Shown here: in pieces, positions 6,266 to 9,022 of the stretch
Layout of the letters: the number at the start of each line of letters is the position of its first letter
Position numbering within the stretch: the stretch's first letter is position 1
Assembly (NCBI GenBank): GCA_008016945.1
Contig: SSGN01000055.1
Coordinates: 1-9,022 of the forward strand
Reading direction: 5' to 3'
DNA from: Flavobacteriales bacterium
GTDB taxonomy: Bacteria > Bacteroidota > Bacteroidia > Flavobacteriales > PHOS-HE28
Length of the DNA: 9,022 nucleotides
Program-made: the position numbers and the translations under genes
The notes under the pieces: model-generated
Seen by the model: only the letters and a program-made list of their open reading frames with translations
Databases searched by the model: none
What the model was told of the DNA's origin: nothing

Positions 6266-8523
6266 AGAACGTAGACAGTATCGGCCACGTCACCGGACGC
6301 TCCATCTACCTGGACGACATCCCGGTGCAGCAGGGCACGTTGTATGCCTTGCCCTACGACGCTCCTTCGGCCCACGCGCACATCAGGAAGCTGGATGTCT
6401 CCAAGGCTGCGACGGCACCGGGCGTGGTGCGCATCCTGACCTACAAGGACGTCACCGGCGAGAACCAGATCGGCGGTATCATTCCCGATGAACCGTTGTT
6501 CGCCGAGCACGAGATCCACTTCTGGGGCATGCCCGTGGCACTGATCATCGCCACGAGCGAGGACGCGGCGGTACAGGCGCGCAAGCTCATCACCATCGAA
6601 CTGGAAGAATTGCCGGTGATCACCGATCCCCGTGAGGCACGAGCGAAAGGCGAACTGATCATCCCGCCGCGCACCTTCAAGCTGGGCGATACGGCAAAGG
6701 CCTGGGCCGAATGCGCGCACGTCTTCGAGGGCCGCGCGGATAACAACGGTCAGGAGCACCTGTACATCGAAACGCAGGGGGCCTACGCCTACCCCACGGA
6801 GCACGACAGCATCCGCATCTCATCGAGCACGCAAGGGCCGACCGCCGTGCAGCGCACCGTGGCACGTGTACTGGGCGTTCCCATGCACCGTGTGGAAGTG
6901 GATGTGACCCGTCTCGGCGGCGGCTTCGGTGGCAAGGAGGATCAGGCCTCGGCGTGGGCGGCGCTGGTCGCGCTCGCGGCCTACCTGCTGAAGAAACCCG
7001 TGAAGTTGAGCATGCACCGCATGGACGACATGCGCATGACCGGCAAACGACATCCCTACAGCAGCGACTATCGGATCGGCCTGGACAAGGACCTGCGGAT
7101 CGTGGCATACGAGGCCACGTTCCACCAGAACGCGGGCGCGGCGGCGGACCTGTCACCGGCGGTGATGGAACGCACGCTCTTCCACGCCACGAACAGCTAC
7201 GCGATCCCGAACGTGGACGTGACGGCATACTGCTGCCGCACGCACCTGCCGCCCAACACGGCGTTCCGGGGCTTCGGCGGGCCGCAGGGCATGTTCGTGA
7301 TCGAGAGCGCGATCGCGCATGCGGCGGAGAAGCTCGGCGTAAGCGCGAGTGAGATCCAGCGCCGCAACCTGATGGCCGAAGGCAGCGAGTTCAGCTACGG
7401 CCAGATCGCCGACCGCGTAAATGCGCAAGCCTGCTGGGAGCTTGCCGATGAGAAGTTCGGTCTCGACACGCTTCAGGAGCAAGTGGATGCTTTCAACACA
7501 ATGAACGAGACGCACAAGAAAGGCATGGCCATCATGCCGATCTGCTTCGGGATCTCGTTCACCAACACGCCGATGAACCACGCGAGGGCGCTGGTGCATG
7601 TGTACCAGGACGGCAGCTTGGGCGTGAGCACGGGTGGTGTGGAGATGGGCCAGGGCCTGAACACCAAGATGGTGCAGGTGGCCGCTGCCGTGTTCTCGAT
7701 CGATCCATCGCGGGTGAAGATCGAGAGCACCAACACCACACGCGTGGCGAACACCAGCCCAAGCGCGGCCAGCGCCACGGCGGACCTGAACGGCAAGGCG
7801 CTGGAGAACGGTTGTAACGCGATCCTGGGGCGACTGAAGGAGAAGGCATCGCGGATGCTGACCAGCACACCGGACGCGATCACGATCGTGAACGAGCAGG
7901 TGCTGAACAACGGCCAGCCCACCGAACTCGACTGGAAGAAGCTCGTGCACGCCGCACACTGGGACCGCGTGAACCTCAGCGAGAGCGGCCACTACGCCAC
8001 GCCGGACATCCACTTCGACAAAACCAAAGAGAAGGGCCATCCCTTTGCATACCAAGTCTACGGCACGGCGGCGGTGCTCGTCACCGTGGATTGTGTGCGC
8101 GGCACCTACGAGATCGACGCGGTGAAACTGGTGCACGACTTCGGTAAGCGTATGAACGATGCGGTGGACATCGGCCAGATCGAGGGCGGCCTGGTGCAAG
8201 GCATCGGCTGGATGACGATGGAGGAGATCGCCTACAACGAGAAGGGGCGGCTGCTGAGCAACGCGCTGAGCACCTACAAAGTGCCGGACATCCACAGTGT
8301 ACCGAAGGAGATCACGATCGAGGCGCTCCCGACAGATGGCCACCCACTGGCGATCCGCCGCAGCAAGGCCGTGGGTGAGCCGCCGCTGATGTACGGCATC
8401 GGGGTGTACTTCGCGATCCAGAACGCGATCAAGGCTTTTCAGCCGGATGCGCGCATGGTGTTCGATGCGCCGTACACGCCGGAGAAGGTGTTGATGGCCT
8501 TGTATGCGGGAATGGAACGCTGA
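6262..8523 (+). CDS. xdhB: Xanthine dehydrogenase large subunit (molybdopterin-binding), XdhB
   Basis: 753 residues, near the usual 750-780. It binds the molybdenum cofactor and hydroxylates hypoxanthine and xanthine to urate. The catalytic residues known from bovine xanthine oxidase can be matched by motif: Gln191 (SSTQG; bovine Gln767), Glu226 in GGGFGGKE (Glu802), Arg304 in MERTLFH (Arg880), Phe338 in FRGFGGPQG (Phe914), Phe433-Thr434 in GISFT (Phe1009-Thr1010), Gln464 in GGVEMGQG (Gln1040) and Glu706 in GEPPL (Glu1261). Spacing from Glu226 to Gln464 is the same as in the bovine enzyme. Glu226 together with Arg304 points to a purine substrate rather than an aldehyde. No signal peptide is seen, which suggests a cytoplasmic enzyme. 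The start overlaps the xdhA stop (ATGA), so the two are probably translationally coupled and made in equal amounts. No xdhC lies directly downstream. Confidence 0.96.
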   Translation: MKNVDSIGHVTGRSIYLDDIPVQQGTLYALPYDAPSAHAHIRKLDVSKAATAPGVVRILTYKDVTGENQIGGIIPDEPLFAEHEIHFWGMPVALIIATSEDAAVQARKLITIELEELPVITDPREARAKGELIIPPRTFKLGDTAKAWAECAHVFEGRADNNGQEHLYIETQGAYAYPTEHDSIRISSSTQGPTAVQRTVARVLGVPMHRVEVDVTRLGGGFGGKEDQASAWAALVALAAYLLKKPVKLSMHRMDDMRMTGKRHPYSSDYRIGLDKDLRIVAYEATFHQNAGAAADLSPAVMERTLFHATNSYAIPNVDVTAYCCRTHLPPNTAFRGFGGPQGMFVIESAIAHAAEKLGVSASEIQRRNLMAEGSEFSYGQIADRVNAQACWELADEKFGLDTLQEQVDAFNTMNETHKKGMAIMPICFGISFTNTPMNHARALVHVYQDGSLGVSTGGVEMGQGLNTKMVQVAAAVFSIDPSRVKIESTNTTRVANTSPSAASATADLNGKALENGCNAILGRLKEKASRMLTSTPDAITIVNEQVLNNGQPTELDWKKLVHAAHWDRVNLSESGHYATPDIHFDKTKEKGHPFAYQVYGTAAVLVTVDCVRGTYEIDAVKLVHDFGKRMNDAVDIGQIEGGLVQGIGWMTMEEIAYNEKGRLLSNALSTYKVPDIHSVPKEITIEALPTDGHPLAIRRSKAVGEPPLMYGIGVYFAIQNAIKAFQPDARMVFDAPYTPEKVLMALYAGMER

Positions 8524-8595
8524 TGACGTGGATGGTCATGATGAACGCTGATCTGAAAGGATCCTGATCCGCGTTCATCCGCGCCATCTGCGTTG
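8524..8595 (+). repeat. Long imperfect inverted repeat directly after xdhB (possible 3'-end hairpin)
   Basis: Left arm 8524-8553, right arm 8566-8595, 12-base loop 8554-8565. By hand, 21 of 30 positions pair as Watson-Crick and 5 more as G-U, leaving 4 mismatches. The inner 13 bp (atgaacgctgatc against gatccgcgttcat) has one mismatch. The structure begins at the first base after the xdhB stop. There is no clear T-run after it, so a classic intrinsic terminator is not certain. An mRNA-stabilising 3' structure or a dispersed REP-like element would fit equally well. Confidence 0.65.
8567..8592 (+). repeat. Three ATC(C/T)GCG motifs spaced 9-10 bp
   Basis: ATCCGCG at 8567 and 8577 and ATCTGCG at 8586, separated by TTC and CC. 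The opposite arm of the inverted repeat carries weaker inverse copies on the minus strand (ATCAGCG, ATCATGA, ATCCACG) in matching register. This regular spacing suggests a specific element rather than chance sequence. Confidence 0.6.
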
Positions 8596-8653
8596 TATTG
8601 CTCGTTCAACATGTGGAAGTCGGGGCGACTCCTGTGCATACTGAACCCACCTA

Positions 8654-8661
8654 TACATTCG
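8654..8661 (+). promoter_or_regulatory. Possible Bacteroidota -7 promoter box for the downstream secreted protein
   Basis: TACATTCG differs from TAnnTTTG at one base. It lies 10 bases before the ATG at 8672, which implies a very short leader of about 5 bases. No good -33 box was seen near 8630. Confidence 0.35.
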
Positions 8662-8671
8662 TTCCCATCCC

Positions 8672-9022
8672 ATGCGCCACCTCATCGTCATATCGCTTGC
8701 CTGTTGTGTACTCTCCGGCCAGGCCCAGCAACTAACCATATCTGACCTGCTCTCATTGACCAACTGCCAAGACACTGCATGCATTTCCACCATGGCCCGG
8801 CCGATGGGCATGTGTCTGGCGCGTGGGGCGGAGAAGGACTGTGGAAAGTGGCTGCCGTGCGGTCAGCAGGTTGAAGAACCAACGGATGTCAGGACAACGA
8901 CGGCCTTGAGTTTCGTTGGATACCCCGGCAGCTACTACTACAGGTATGTTCTCGGAACCGGAGATACCACATACGCTGCCTTACTCACTAAGGAGCTTGA
9001 ACAACTAGGGTTCAAGCAAGAA
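8672..9022 (+). CDS. Small secreted Cys-containing protein of unknown function, 3'-partial
   Basis: The ATG at 8672 opens a frame that stays open for 117 codons to the window end; no stop is seen. The first 18 residues look like a Sec signal peptide (MRHLIVISLACCVLSGQA), with likely cleavage after Ala18 (G-Q-A, then Q-Q). Cys11/Cys12 lie within the hydrophobic core without a good lipobox, so a lipoprotein is less likely. The mature part begins LTISDLLSLTNC and has cysteines at 32, 37, 48, 57 and 63. A segment rich in aromatic residues (YPGSYYYRYVLG, 84-95) follows, then a predicted helix ending ELEQLGFK. The layout DLL-x-L-x3-C plus a later LxxLGF recalls unnamed Bacteroidota exported proteins, but this is from memory and weak. 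The gene has its own 148-base upstream gap, so it is probably not part of the xdh operon. Confidence 0.7.
   Translation, partial: MRHLIVISLACCVLSGQAQQLTISDLLSLTNCQDTACISTMARPMGMCLARGAEKDCGKWLPCGQQVEEPTDVRTTTALSFVGYPGSYYYRYVLGTGDTTYAALLTKELEQLGFKQE

Noticed and set aside
7153..8343. 396-codon open frame on the minus strand opposite xdhB
   Set aside because: Shadow of a high-GC gene. It lies within an xdhB reading frame that has an intact full set of motifs, and its translation is His/Val/Arg-rich without a recognisable domain.
8672..8725. Lipoprotein signal for the last gene
   Set aside because: The cysteines at residues 11-12 lack a proper lipobox and sit in the hydrophobic core; a signal peptidase I site after Ala18 fits better.

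Overview
The window looks like part of the genome of a high-GC member of the Bacteroidota (roughly 60% G+C by eye). The strongest evidence is the first gene, which ends in a gliding-motility-type C-terminal domain, the type B sorting signal of the type IX secretion system. It also carries SprB-type repeats and a PKD domain, a combination typical of this phylum. Possible promoters resemble the Bacteroidota -7 box (TAnnTTTG) rather than the E. coli consensus.

Layout, all on the + strand. (1) Positions 1-4794 hold the 3' part of a giant surface or secreted protein gene whose start lies before the window. Its 1597 visible residues are 15 tandem ~79-residue repeats (1-3570), one divergent Ig-like unit, two SprB-type repeats, a PKD domain and the sorting domain. 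(2) After a 55-base gap come two overlapping genes, 4850-6265 and 6262-8523. They encode the small (2x[2Fe-2S] + FAD) and large (molybdenum cofactor) subunits of xanthine dehydrogenase. (3) A 148-base gap (8524-8671) holds a long imperfect inverted repeat immediately after the xdhB stop, with three ~10-base-spaced ATC(C/T)GCG motifs in its right arm. (4) A small Cys-containing secreted protein starts at 8672 and runs off the end.

The two xdh genes form one functional unit. XdhA passes electrons from the Mo site through two Fe-S clusters to FAD/NAD, and XdhB oxidises hypoxanthine/xanthine to urate. All eight Fe-S cysteines and all main purine-pocket residues can be seen, so the enzyme should be a true xanthine dehydrogenase. 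No XdhC maturation gene or other purine-catabolism gene is in the window. The repeat protein and the last secreted protein have no evident link to purine metabolism.

No clearly new system is visible. The points most worth a second look are the internal evolution of the repeat array (alternating A/B units, a chimeric and nearly identical pair at the 5' edge, increasing irregularity toward the C-terminus) and the inverted-repeat element after xdhB.
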